Positions 21,560-29,948 of a stretch of DNA of 64,000 bases are shown here, in pieces. A program made the translations under genes and the position numbers. Numbering within the stretch: position 1 is the first letter of the stretch; every line of letters starts with the position of its first letter. The notes below the pieces were generated by a model, which did no database searches, was not told the DNA's origin, and saw only the letters and a list, made by a program, of their open reading frames with translations. Origin of the DNA: Mycobacterium sp. 1465703.0 (GTDB taxonomy: Bacteria > Actinomycetota > Actinomycetes > Mycobacteriales > Mycobacteriaceae); assembly GCF_001672975.1 (NCBI RefSeq), contig NZ_LZKU01000017.1:1-64000 (forward strand), read 5' to 3'.

Positions 21560-22080
21560 TCAACTTTGGTTGAGATATCGCCTTCGCAGGGGAGCCATAC
21601 CGAGGCGTGTCGCTACCCCAGTGACTGCGCGGAGCCGCCTTGTTATAAAGGGCAGGAACAGATTCCGACTCAGGCCGCTCTTGAAGTCGAACCGACTTTT
21701 GAAAATCCTTGAACGCCGTCCGGAATCGTGCTCATTCGCGCGATAGGCTTCATAGATGCGGTCCCGCGCCGAGACATCCCCATGGCTCGTCCCGCACGGC
21801 CGCGCGCTGTGTTTCATAGAAGGCGGACATCCAGTTCGTGCCGAACAGGTCCTTGACCGGACCGCGGTAATGCTGGCGGCGAAGATCGTGTCGGAGAAAC
21901 TGTTCGATTGCGTTCTCATCTCGAGGCCAGAGGTTGACCGCGAGCGCAGTAGCAAATTGTGAGAGTTCGTGGGCCAGTCGTCCAACAGGTTGGCGTAGTC
22001 AACAAACACCCGCGACCGCGCGCGCGTGTGTGTATCTTTCCGCCAACAGAGTGTATTTCGGCCATAAGGTATGAGGGCGG
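21560..22080 (-). pseudogene. Sulfotransferase-family pseudogene, C-terminal half
   Basis: Minus-strand frames reproduce only the C-terminal half of the intact gene at 25019. One frame gives LWPKYTLLAERYTHARA, a second gives SRVFVDYANLLDDW, a third gives a stretch resembling RRQHYRGPVKD and FGTNW, and a return to the first gives RIYEAYRANE and LSRNLFLPFITRRLRAVTGVATRLGM. Several frameshifts are needed and the PAPS-binding N-terminal half is absent. It lies just downstream of the broken kinase gene. Third member of this family in the window. Confidence 0.75.
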
Positions 22081-22266
22081 GCGGCATGATAACGCGCTTG
22101 GTGTGACACCGGAGATGAGATGCGTCCGATCGAACCCTTAGGCGTAAACCGTCGTGCGGCGAAGACAATGGACATCGAGAGCGACAAAGCCAGCACAGCC
22201 CGTCGCGATTGACGCTCAGATTCGTTGAGGGAGCATCAATCCCGCACGCCCTAGCCTGCACCGGGC

Positions 22267-23753
22267 TCAATTATGCTCGCTGGGGTCCAGCGGCAGACTG
22301 AGCTGGAAGCGTGCACCAGGGTGGTGTGATAAGCATACGAGGTCTCCGCGGTGGGCATGCGCGAGCGCGCGAGCGATGGGTAAACCCAGTCCTGCCCCAC
22401 CGTGGTCGCGGTCGCGGGCAGTATCCAGACGGAAAAGCCGGTCAAAGACACGCTCCCGGAGAGGATCTGGGATTCCTGGTCCGGAGTCGGTGACGGTTAA
22501 CCGGGCGCCAGGCGCCCTGCCGCTGGTTGGATCACCATCGCTGATGGTGCGCACCTCGATCACGATGTGCCCGCCAGGGGGAGTATGTCTCCGGGCATTA
22601 TCAACAAGATTCGACACGATTTGTGCTACCCGAATTCGGTCGGCGCGAATCGGCACACTTCGTTCACCGGCGCATGTGATAGTTATTCCGGGTGAAAGCA
22701 GCGCTGCGCGTTCTCGTTCGGCGTGGGCAATTTCGGCGAGGTCAGTCTCGCAGAGGTCCAATGCCACGCCGGCGTCGATGCGGCTCAGGACCAGCATCTC
22801 GGCGACCAATCGAGCAGCCCGGCGAGACTCATCGAGTAGTAATGCTGCGCGTCGATACTGACTATTCATCTGCTCATCGTCGCTGTATTCGGTCGCAGCA
22901 CTGAGGAGTTGCTCAGCGGCGGCGCGAATTCCAGTGATGGGTGTGCGCAATTCGTGGGCGGCATCGGCGAGGAATTGACGAGTGCGTTGTTCGGAGGCCT
23001 CTAAAGCATCAAGCATCTCATCGAAAGCAGCTGCGGCCTGCCCCAGCTCGGTGCTAGACCTGTCGGGTCGTAGTCGCTGACCGGGGTCGCCGGTCGTGAT
23101 GGATCGAGCCAGGACGGTGAGCCGGTCCAGTGGCCGCAGGGCGGCACGCGTGGCTGCGGACAGCAACAGAGCGGCGAGTACCAAGGCAACGAGGCCCCAG
23201 CGATCATGACTTCACGCAAGCGCCGGATCAACAGCGTCGCCTGGGTAGTGTCGGCGACCAAAATCACCCGACCGCCCGATGGTAGCGGGTGCACCACGAC
23301 AGTGGCAGTGCCCCATGGCGACTCCCCAGATCGTGACGGCATCGGCCAGCCCGGTGATGGTGGCGGCCAGCCCGGCGGTATTGGCGGAAACGGTGGCCAG
23401 CCTGGTGGCGGTGACGGCAATGGCGGAAGCACGGTCTCTCCGCTGATCGAATCGAGTCGAATGCCGTTGTCGCCGTGTGTGCTGCCATCTGTCGTTATGA
23501 GCAGCGCACGGATTCCGCCGCCACTAAGCAGTGACACGAGCCGGTCCGGCGGGGTATTCGCATCGGCGCGTGCGGCGGTGCAGATCATTTTGTCCTCAAC
23601 GTCACGTTGTGTCTGCACACGTACTAGCGCATCGACGGTGATGCCAAGCGCCACCAAAAGCACAAAGAGCAATCCCAACCCCATGAGGGCAACGCGCCAC
23701 CGTAGCGACGGTGTAGCCGTGTGGGGCAACGCCGGTTTGGGTTGATCGCTCAC
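22267..23753 (-). pseudogene. Sensor histidine kinase, inactivated by a one-base slip
   Basis: The N-terminal frame (from GTG at 23753) gives a cytoplasmic start, TM1 (VALMGLGLLFVLLVALGITV), and a periplasmic domain with a Pro/Trp/Gly-rich loop (PPPGWPPFPPIPPGWPPP), then runs into TM2 at IAGAS. From there the other frame carries on: LALVLAALLLSAA (TM2), HAMP, H-box DAAHELRTPI, N-box SNLVDNARRH, DSGPGIP, and GAGLGLPIA. Restoring one G in the G-run at 23195-23198 (C-run on the plus strand) joins the two into one clean TM helix and a normal ~495-residue kinase. So a single-base contraction separates sensor from kinase domain. It overlaps the regulator gene by GTGA. A sequencing error or phase variation cannot be excluded. 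Confidence 0.88.
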
Positions 23754-24478
23754 GGCCGAATTGGCTGCAGACGGTAGCCGATGCCGCGCACAGTGTGCAG
23801 GATGCGTGGCCCGTGGGCCTCCAGTTTGGCGCGCAACTTCTTGATGTGAACATGCACCAGGTTGGCGTCATAGGCGTCATATCCCTATAGAGCGTTTAAG
23901 ATCTGCCCGGTACTGACGATGCGTCCGCGCTGCTTGGCTAAGAATTCGAGCAGACGAAGTTCGGTGGCGGTGAGGGCCAGCGGCGATCCATCTCGTATGG
24001 CCACCGCGGCATCGAAGTCAAATGTCAGATCTCCGTATTGGACAACGGCGGGCAGTTGGCCGCGGCGGCGCAGCACCGCGGCCACGCGGGAGATCAGCTC
24101 GGCCATGTCAAAAGGTTTGGCAATGTAATCGTCAGCACCGCTATCGAGCCCGCGGAGCCGGTCGGGCAGCCCGTCACGGGCGGTGAGCAAAACGATTCCG
24201 GCGGGGCCCCAGTCGCGGATCACGTTAATTAGCTCGAACCCGTCACGCCCGGGCATCATGACATCCAGAACCACGAGATCGGGCCGAAATCCGTTGAGTA
24301 TGTCCTCAAGTCCCGACCCATCGGGCCGCACAGCGGTCCAACAGCCGACATTGGTCAACGCCTCGGTGACCATGTCGCGAATTGCCTGCACATCCTCGAC
24401 CACCAAGACCCGCGCCGCTGCGCTAGGGCGTACACCGGGTTTTCCAACGCCCTGCGGCTGGCGACGAGAATCGTTCAC
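23750..24478 (-). pseudogene. OmpR-family response regulator with an amber codon
   Basis: Receiver domain intact: acidic pair E28-D29, phospho-acceptor D72 in VVLDVMMPGRDG, Thr of LLTARDG, Lys of AKPF. The winged-helix domain begins normally (SPLALTATELRLLEFL) but codon 198 is TAG. Beyond it the same frame continues with [22 protein letters not shown] and ends [12 protein letters not shown], overlapping the kinase start. The intact paralogue at 29949 has Trp (ILIALWGHDAYD) at the stop position, so TGG became TAG. The truncated product would keep the receiver but lose the DNA-recognition helix and wing. It is likely autoregulated through the sites at 24501-24560. Confidence 0.9.
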
Positions 24479-24500
24479 CTCTTACATTCTCACGACCTTC

Positions 24501-24560
24501 CTGAAGCCAGCATGAAGAAATCACGCCGGAGCCGATATCTTCAGCGCGACTTCAGATTCG
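24501..24560. promoter_or_regulatory. Two facing TTCAG-type operator sites upstream of the regulator
   Basis: On the plus strand, TTCAG-N6-TTCAG-ATTCG at 24540-24560. On the minus strand, TTCAT-N6-TTCAG at 24501-24516. The pair faces each other, 23-82 bases before the regulator start at 24478. This fits autoregulation by an OmpR-type protein binding direct repeats. Confidence 0.6.
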
Positions 24561-25018
24561 CTTTCTAGCATCACCGTCGCCGCATCACTGCACCGCAACG
24601 CTTTCGAGATGAGAAAAGGCGCCCATGGTCGATCAACACCGATCGCGCAGCCCTCTGCCCCACACCTGTGCGACGCCCAATGCCCTTCTGCTGAATCGGC
24701 AATGGCAGGTTGTGCACATCCGCCCGGGGGCCGGACGGTGATGAACTCGACGCCTCCACGGCTACCGTCGGCCCGCAGCGCGGGCCGGTCGCGCCGATGT
24801 TGCAGCGCGGCGCAGAGGGTTCAGCGTCAAATACCCAGCTCCGTGAGGCGCTTGCTGCAGAGCGGAGACGGCTACTTAACCCTTCGCGACACCTTCTGTG
24901 CCCCAACATGTTCAGCAGGGCCCAGTCGATTGTGGCGGAGTAAGTTGCTACCGCATTCATGTTTGGCAGTAGACGGCGGTACTGAGGGTCGCATCGAACC
25001 GGACCTGGAGTCGAGATC
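24561..25018. other. Gene-free stretch
   Basis: About 460 bases before the sulfotransferase. Open frames on both strands are without family features; nothing further seen. Confidence 0.5.
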
Positions 25019-26134
25019 GTGGTCGATTCACCCACACACATGAACACGGCGCCGCGCCCAGTTGCTCTGTTTGTGTTGGGGGCACAGCGATCCGGGACCT
25101 CGGCGATCACGCGAGTGCTGTCGCTATGCGGCGGTACTCTGCCTGCGTCGTTAGTGGGCGCCGATCAGGCCAACCCATCCGGGTTCTGGGAGCCACGCAA
25201 AGCCATCGATGTCAACGAAGCAATCCTGTACCGCAAAGGCAGCAGCTGGGCCGATCCGATACCGCGCTTGCAACAAAAAGGCCGGTTCGACGGAGACCAA
25301 AACCACGCCAGCGTCGCCGAGATCGCGGCTTTTCTGAGCACCATGCCGGCGGCATCGCTGCTCATCATCAAGGAGCCAAGGATCACGGTGTTGTCCGACA
25401 TTTGGTTCGAGGCGGCACGTCGAACCCAACACGATGTTATGGCCGTGATCGCGGTGCGTCACCCTCAGGAGGTCGCTGCATCGCTGGCAGCACACGGGCG
25501 TGTCTCGCCGCAGCTGGCAGGCGCATTGTGGCTCAAATACAGCCTATTGGCCGAGAGACAGACGCGCCGTCTGCCACGCGTCTTCGTCGACTACTCGAAC
25601 CTCCTAGGCAACTGGCGCCGGGAGATAACACGGATTTCGACGATGCTGGCGATCGACTTGAATGACGATAACGACAACGCAATCGACACGTTTCTCGAAC
25701 CTAACCTTCGTCGCCAGCATTACCGCGGTCCGGTCAAGGACATGTTCGGCACCGACTGGATGTCCACCGTCTACCAAGCCCTGAGCGCCCTCGCGCGCGA
25801 CGATCCCCTCGACGAATCTGTGTTAGATGCCGTCTTTGAGGCCTACCGCACGAGCACAATCGATTTCCGGGCGATGTTCGAAGATTTCGATAACCATTTC
25901 AACAGCACACTCCTGCGGACCCTGTTCCCACCATTTATCTCGCGAAGGGTACGCGCGGCCACGGCGCTAGCGACGCGTATGGGCGTCTCCCCGCATCGGC
26001 TTGGACCTATCGCGAACTTTCAGCCGGCACGAAGAAGACTGGCACCTGCTAAGCCATATTCCAGCAGACCCGTCCCTTCGCCTAGTGAGCCGATGACGCG
26101 GGAGGCCCACAAATCGGGGCATGGGTTTTTGTGA
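25019..26134 (+). CDS. Sulfotransferase-family protein (intact)
   Basis: 371 residues of the PAPS-dependent sulfotransferase family (carbohydrate/lipid type found in mycobacteria). The 5'-phosphosulfate loop is GAQRSGTSAITRVLSL (21-36), and the 3'-phosphate-binding region lies at VRHPQEVAASL (about 148). C-terminal conserved blocks are RVFVDYSNLL, RRQHYRGPVKDMFGTDW and FEDFDNHFN. The enzyme would transfer sulfate from PAPS to a hydroxyl of a glycan or glycolipid; the acceptor is unknown. GTG at 25019 has a GGAG at good spacing; ATG at 25040 is an alternative. No operon partner. Two broken relatives lie at 12390 and 21560. Confidence 0.88.
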   Translation: MVDSPTHMNTAPRPVALFVLGAQRSGTSAITRVLSLCGGTLPASLVGADQANPSGFWEPRKAIDVNEAILYRKGSSWADPIPRLQQKGRFDGDQNHASVAEIAAFLSTMPAASLLIIKEPRITVLSDIWFEAARRTQHDVMAVIAVRHPQEVAASLAAHGRVSPQLAGALWLKYSLLAERQTRRLPRVFVDYSNLLGNWRREITRISTMLAIDLNDDNDNAIDTFLEPNLRRQHYRGPVKDMFGTDWMSTVYQALSALARDDPLDESVLDAVFEAYRTSTIDFRAMFEDFDNHFNSTLLRTLFPPFISRRVRAATALATRMGVSPHRLGPIANFQPARRRLAPAKPYSSRPVPSPSEPMTREAHKSGHGFL

Positions 26135-26284
26135 CTCGTCGATCCCGACGCGGTGTAACCATCTGGCGGTGGGCATTGGCGCCTGAAGGCGCTGATCGCC
26201 AAAAAGTCCACGACCTTGAGAAGAGGGGCCTGAATATCAAGCCGCGATTAAGAATAGGATCGCTAGCGCCGACGTTGGTTCGTT

Positions 26285-26365
26285 CTAACCGCGTAGTGCG
26301 GGGAGCACGAGGTGATCGATGACGGCGGTGACGAATTTGCGGTCGACGGGGGCGCCGGCCGCGGT
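26285..26365 (-). pseudogene. Scar of a TetR-family regulator gene (last ~26 codons)
   Basis: Reads TAAGAPVDRKFVTAVIDHL then VLPALRG and a stop, which is the classic end of a TetR-type regulator (GAPVD...F...VD-VLPALRG). Nothing upstream on this strand continues the gene. The homology stops within a few bases of where the acyltransferase fragment on the other strand begins. Confidence 0.5.
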
Positions 26366-26786
26366 AATTTGGTTTAACGCCATCGCGGGCAGCACTGGCG
26401 CTCGAGAAACCACACGAGAACTGATGCGGCAGAACCAGACCATTCTGGTGTTCCCCGGCGGGGCGCGCGAGATCGCCAAATCTAAAGGCGAGGAGTACCA
26501 CCTAAACTGGCGCGAGCGCTGTGGATTTGTTCGCCTAGCGGTGGAAAACGGATACCCGATCGTCCCCGTGGGCTTAGTTGGCGGCGACGATGTCTACAAG
26601 AGCCTGGTTGCCCGCGATAGCGCTTTGGGTCGACTCTGCCAAACAGTGAGCGCGACAATGACGGGGCGTGCAGACATGATGTTGAGCAGATCTGACAAGG
26701 CCTGCTCCAGCGACATGGATCCATACCGCGAACTCAACCCACTGGCCTGGCGCGCTGCGGCGCGCCCGCCCGGCCACCAGCACTGA
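26319..26786 (+). pseudogene. Truncated lysophospholipid-acyltransferase-like gene
   Basis: From about 26367 the protein matches the plsC/DGAT-like acyltransferase family: ETTRELMRQNQTILVFPGGA, then GEEYHLNWRERCGFVRLA and NGYPIVPVGLVGGDDVYKS. The N-terminal part with the HxxxxD catalytic motif is missing, and the end (after TGRADMM) also departs from the family. The first ~16 residues read through the TetR scar in the opposite strand. It therefore lacks the catalytic histidine and should be inactive. Confidence 0.75.
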
Positions 26787-27249
26787 CGATGTGCGTCCGA
26801 TACCCACGATCGGCGGCGAGCGATCGGCCGATAATCAAAAGAAGCGCAGAGGGTTGCGGCGCATTCCTGCATCTAGGCTTCTTAACACCGCATGGAGGGC
26901 ATCGCCGCCGAGTTACAGTGCACCTGGCGCGCTGTGGAATGCAAACTATGGTCGGGCGTTGCCCCAGCGCAAAGAGGATGCCACACAGAGCGATTGGCCG
27001 CCCGCCGCTAGTGCATATCGACTATGCCTGTAGTCAGACGAGCTTCGCGACCCGGCGCGCCCCGGTGAATCAGCTCCACGGTATCCAGCATTGCTGTGGT
27101 GTCAGCCCGGGGGCGGGCCTAGAGGCCAGTAGCTGTATGCCCGCCTCGTCTGTTGTCTTCTGGTTCGGTCGCTATTCAGGTCGGAGGTGACTCAAGGCTC
27201 ACTTCGACGAAATCGATTCTTTGCAAAACCAGCTGTTATGGGAGGTTTG
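26787..27249. other. Gene-free stretch
   Basis: About 460 bases. Nothing family-like on either strand and no clear promoter elements. Confidence 0.45.
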
Positions 27250-27543
27250 ATGAACTACATCCACAATCGACGGCCACGATGGGCCAAGCGACTTAGCCTG
27301 GCGATTCTCGGCGTCGGGCTGACTGCATCGGCATTCTTGCCTCCAGCTCCCGCCCTGGCCGAGCCGCCGCCGTGTCCACCACTGGCACCCTGCCCTCCGC
27401 CTGGTCCAGGCGGCCCGTTCGGCCCTGGGCCTGGTGGGCCATTCGGGCCTGGCCCGGGTGGCCCCCCCGGTCCTGGCGGGCCAATGGGACCTGGCCCCGG
27501 CGGCCCTCCTGGTCCTGGCTTCCATGGCCCCGGACCGTGGTGA
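27250..27543 (+). CDS. Small secreted Pro/Gly-rich protein
   Basis: 97 residues: a signal peptide with a basic start (MNYIHNRRPRWAKRLSLAIL), a hydrophobic core and a cleavage site near APALA-EPPP (about residue 37-38). Then comes a Pro/Gly/Phe-rich tail built from repeated GPGGPFGPGP and GGPPGPG units. I chose the ATG at 27250 because GGGAGG lies just upstream; in-frame starts at 27187 and 27238 are less good. A clean terminator follows. Same plan as the protein at 21076. Function unknown. Confidence 0.75.
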   Translation: MNYIHNRRPRWAKRLSLAILGVGLTASAFLPPAPALAEPPPCPPLAPCPPPGPGGPFGPGPGGPFGPGPGGPPGPGGPMGPGPGGPPGPGFHGPGPW

Positions 27544-27576
27544 CGTCGGCCTCAACGCGTTGTCTAGGTGATACGG

Positions 27577-27618
27577 GATCGAGCTGGGGCGGCGCGGCAT
27601 TGCAGCCCCAGCTCGATC
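27577..27618 (+). terminator. Hairpin terminator after the secreted-protein gene
   Basis: A perfect 14-base stem (27577-27590 with 27605-27618) around a 14-base loop, 34 bases after the stop codon. Confidence 0.7.
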
Positions 27619-28094
27619 TGAGCCTGGCCGGCGAACGAGCGGCGTGGCGATGAGAACCAATCTCAGATTAGGGTCGATCACGGCTTTAGGCACACCGACT
27701 CGGCCAGGCTTGGGCGAGATCGGCAATGCCCCGATTCCCTTGGTCCGACGCAGCTTAGGTTCCTGCAAAACCAACGCTTGCCATTCGAGGCTGACTTTTC
27801 GGGGCCAAATAGATGCTACAACGCACGACGACGCCTTCTGGAGGCTTCTAGAGGCCACGCATGACGCGGCCTGCAGCGCAGGCGATAGATGGAGTCGCGC
27901 GCTAACCGCTTGGGCGGGCCAGTCCGCACCGAGCACAGCCTCCGCCGCTGAGGGCGATGCTGGGCGAGCCGTCCTTCGCGGGCACAGGTCTCACTTCGAT
28001 TGCGTACCAAGGGAACTGATCGCAATAGGCGGCCGCACCGCCCAGACATTTGACACCGTACCCACTGCTCTTTCAACTATCCCAGAGAGGTTCA
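27619..28094. other. Gene-free stretch
   Basis: About 480 bases before the DedA gene. Open frames on both strands show no family-like features. Confidence 0.45.
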
Positions 28095-28694
28095 ATGCCT
28101 GACCCGACCCACTATCTGCATTTGCCTAACGGTCCACTGGTGTATCTCGCGGTGATCGCCATCGTCATCGCCTCCTCACTCCCTGTCGCTGCCCTTGTCG
28201 TTCCGGCCGAACCTGTACTCATCGCCACGGTGCTCTCGATGAATGCTGGCACTCACAGTTCGATATGGGTGCTACTGAGCCTCGCGATAGGCGCCTCGGT
28301 GGCTGGCGACTGCCTTAGCTACTGGCTTGGTCGACGGTTCGGCGCCGGGCTACTTGCTACCAGATGGCTTCGGCGTTACAGCAGAACGGTTAGCAGAACT
28401 CGCACAGCGGTACGGCGCCGCGGTGTGACCCTGATCATTACGCAAAAATGGATTCACCCGAGTCGCGGTTTTGTACCGGCAATCATGGGGGCCACCCGGT
28501 TGCGATTCCGTGTCTTCGCATGCTTCGCGCTAATCGCCGCGACCTTGTGGGCAACAGCCGTCGTGCTGGGAAGCCATCTCGGCGGCATCCGCCTACTCAA
28601 CACTATGGCGGTCCTTGCCATCACCTATCTCATAGCCACTGTGGGGCGTCGATGTTTGTTGCGGCGCCGAGCCGCGCGCAACACAAGAATGTGA
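28095..28694 (+). CDS. DedA-family (SNARE-associated Golgi type) membrane protein
   Basis: 199 residues, integral membrane. It has hydrophobic segments near 15-40 (VYLAVIAIVIASSLPVAAL), 55-75, 150-170 and 175-190, and the family's motifs VPAEPVLIATVLSM, GDCLSYWLGRRFG and a QKWIHPSRGFVPAIMGATR loop (the usual G-R-F-PG loop region). DedA proteins are undecaprenyl-phosphate or other phospholipid translocases or have related membrane-homeostasis roles. I chose ATG at 28095 (AGAGAGG upstream); 28050 is in frame but poorly placed. It stands alone, convergent with the TetR gene. Confidence 0.8.
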   Translation: MPDPTHYLHLPNGPLVYLAVIAIVIASSLPVAALVVPAEPVLIATVLSMNAGTHSSIWVLLSLAIGASVAGDCLSYWLGRRFGAGLLATRWLRRYSRTVSRTRTAVRRRGVTLIITQKWIHPSRGFVPAIMGATRLRFRVFACFALIAATLWATAVVLGSHLGGIRLLNTMAVLAITYLIATVGRRCLLRRRAARNTRM

Positions 28695-28760
28695 AAGTGC
28701 CTGCTGCAAATCAGGTGCGACGCATCTCTGTCGCAGCACCTTCGCAGACGCCTCGCGGTT

Positions 28761-28791
28761 GCCATGTTCAGCGTTTAGCACTGAACATGGC
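28761..28791. terminator. Hairpin between convergent DedA and TetR genes
   Basis: A perfect 11-base stem (GCCATGTTCAG at 28761-28771, CTGAACATGGC at 28781-28791) with a 9-base loop. It overlaps the last codons and stop of the TetR gene and sits between two convergent genes, so it can serve as a two-way terminator. Confidence 0.65.
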
Positions 28792-29376
28792 ACTGATCAG
28801 TGTGGCCGTCCGCCTGGTATGCATTGCCGGCGAGCTGGGTTCAGCGTTTTCAGGCTCATTTGCCCAGTGCTCGACTCCTACCCTTACGGCGGTGCTCGCC
28901 AACGCCGCGATCAGAGCTGGTTCTTCGGCGTCAACGGCCATGCCCATTCTGGGCGCCACTACCTCGATGAGTTTGTGGCTGATCATGTCGATACGGGCCA
29001 TTAGGGCCGCTAAAACGGTGGGATGACTTGACGCCACATCGAGCATGCAGCGCATGTTCTGTCGGTGCGGATGGTGCTCCTCTAACGCATCGGCCATCAG
29101 ATCCACCACTGCAATGAACACCTCGCGAGGCGATGCCACCCGGCCGTCCAGCGCTTCCGCAATCGCGGCGATGGGGAGTTCTGGGCTTTGCACCATCGCG
29201 GCCTCTTTGGTGGGGTAGTAATTGAAGAAGGTGCGCCGCGAGATGCGTGCCTTGGCGGCGATCGCATCAACGGTGACTGCGTCGAATCCGAACTCGCGCA
29301 CTAATTCCAGCGCACTGACGTGAATGTCGTATGCGGTCTGTTGTCGCCTGCGCTCAACGAGACCCTCAGCAACCAT
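28768..29376 (-). CDS. TetR-family transcriptional regulator
   Basis: 202 residues. The N-terminal helix-turn-helix (GFDAVTVDAIAAKARISRRTFFNYYPTKEA, about 30-60) is the standard TetR DNA-binding domain. The C-terminal ligand domain (about 75-200) is typical of the mycobacterial group whose targets are mostly unknown. It probably binds the perfect palindrome at 29404-29418, 28 bases before its start. That site also overlaps a plus-strand promoter, so it may repress in both directions. Confidence 0.9.
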   Translation of the reverse strand: MVAEGLVERRRQQTAYDIHVSALELVREFGFDAVTVDAIAAKARISRRTFFNYYPTKEAAMVQSPELPIAAIAEALDGRVASPREVFIAVVDLMADALEEHHPHRQNMRCMLDVASSHPTVLAALMARIDMISHKLIEVVAPRMGMAVDAEEPALIAALASTAVRVGVEHWANEPENAEPSSPAMHTRRTATLISAMFSAKR

Positions 29377-29403
29377 GACGTAATCCTAAACCCCGCCCAC
29401 GGA

Positions 29404-29432
29404 TTGCACTAAGTGCAAACGTTGCCTATAGT
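29404..29432 (+). promoter_or_regulatory. Palindromic operator overlapping a plus-strand promoter
   Basis: TTGCACT-A-AGTGCAA (29404-29418) is a perfect palindrome. Its first six bases also serve as a -35 (TTGCAC), 17 bases before TATAGT (29427-29432), a near-consensus sigma-A promoter reading away from the TetR gene. Repression by that TetR protein is the simplest reading. Confidence 0.65.
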
Positions 29433-29605
29433 GTAGCCACTGGCGCAGCTGATCGGCCCCGTCGGAACAAACAAAATGGAGTTGGCGAGACGCCCGAAGG
29501 GACGGCTCGTATTCAGGCGGGTGTCCAGTGCCATGCCGCACAGCCGGGGACGTGGCCGTTAGCTGGCAAGACGCCGCTCGCCGGTCGCACACGAAAGGAC
29601 AGAAG

Positions 29606-29668
29606 GTGTCTGACATTGCAGAAATAGCATGGATGCCCCGGGGTGGCGAAAATGCCTCGTGGCTAGAC
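29606..29668 (+). pseudogene. Possible N-terminal remnant of a SAM-dependent methyltransferase
   Basis: Downstream of the promoter at 29404, a GTG with AAGGACAGAAG before it begins VSDIAEIAWMPRGGENASWLD. That resembles the start of the mycobacterial class I SAM-methyltransferase group (…PRGGPDASWLD). The match ends at once after SWLD, so only ~21 codons remain. The identification rests on memory of the family start and is tentative. The remainder to 29948 holds nothing recognisable. Confidence 0.35.
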
Positions 29669-29948
29669 CCCTGGGCCGCGCGGCCGACCCGTCGTTACGC
29701 GTCGCGTTCCCAGCGACCGGAGTTACGTCTCCGCCCATCGGCGCTCACGTACTCCAAATCATAGCCGGTTTGTGACAGGAATCCGGTGATGACAGTGAAA
29801 TCACCAGTCGCGCAATGGGCTACGCAGCATACGCCAGAAGTGACTGTTGCCCACCACGCTGTTCTTGCACGTGACACCGTGGCTTAGGACGCCAATGGGA
29901 ACACAACACTGGCACCGCACCGGCCTTTCACCGATGGCGCAGGGCGAG

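Noticed and set aside
24571..25110. A 179-codon minus-strand frame upstream of the sulfotransferase.
   Set aside because: No recognisable domain, Ser/Arg/Ala-rich shadow composition, no ribosome site, and it overlaps the start of a well-supported gene.
27199..27936. A long open frame on the minus strand across the small secreted-protein gene.
   Set aside because: Its composition is the mirror of the Pro/Gly-rich coding sequence; it has no family features, and the opposite strand has signal peptide, ribosome site and terminator.
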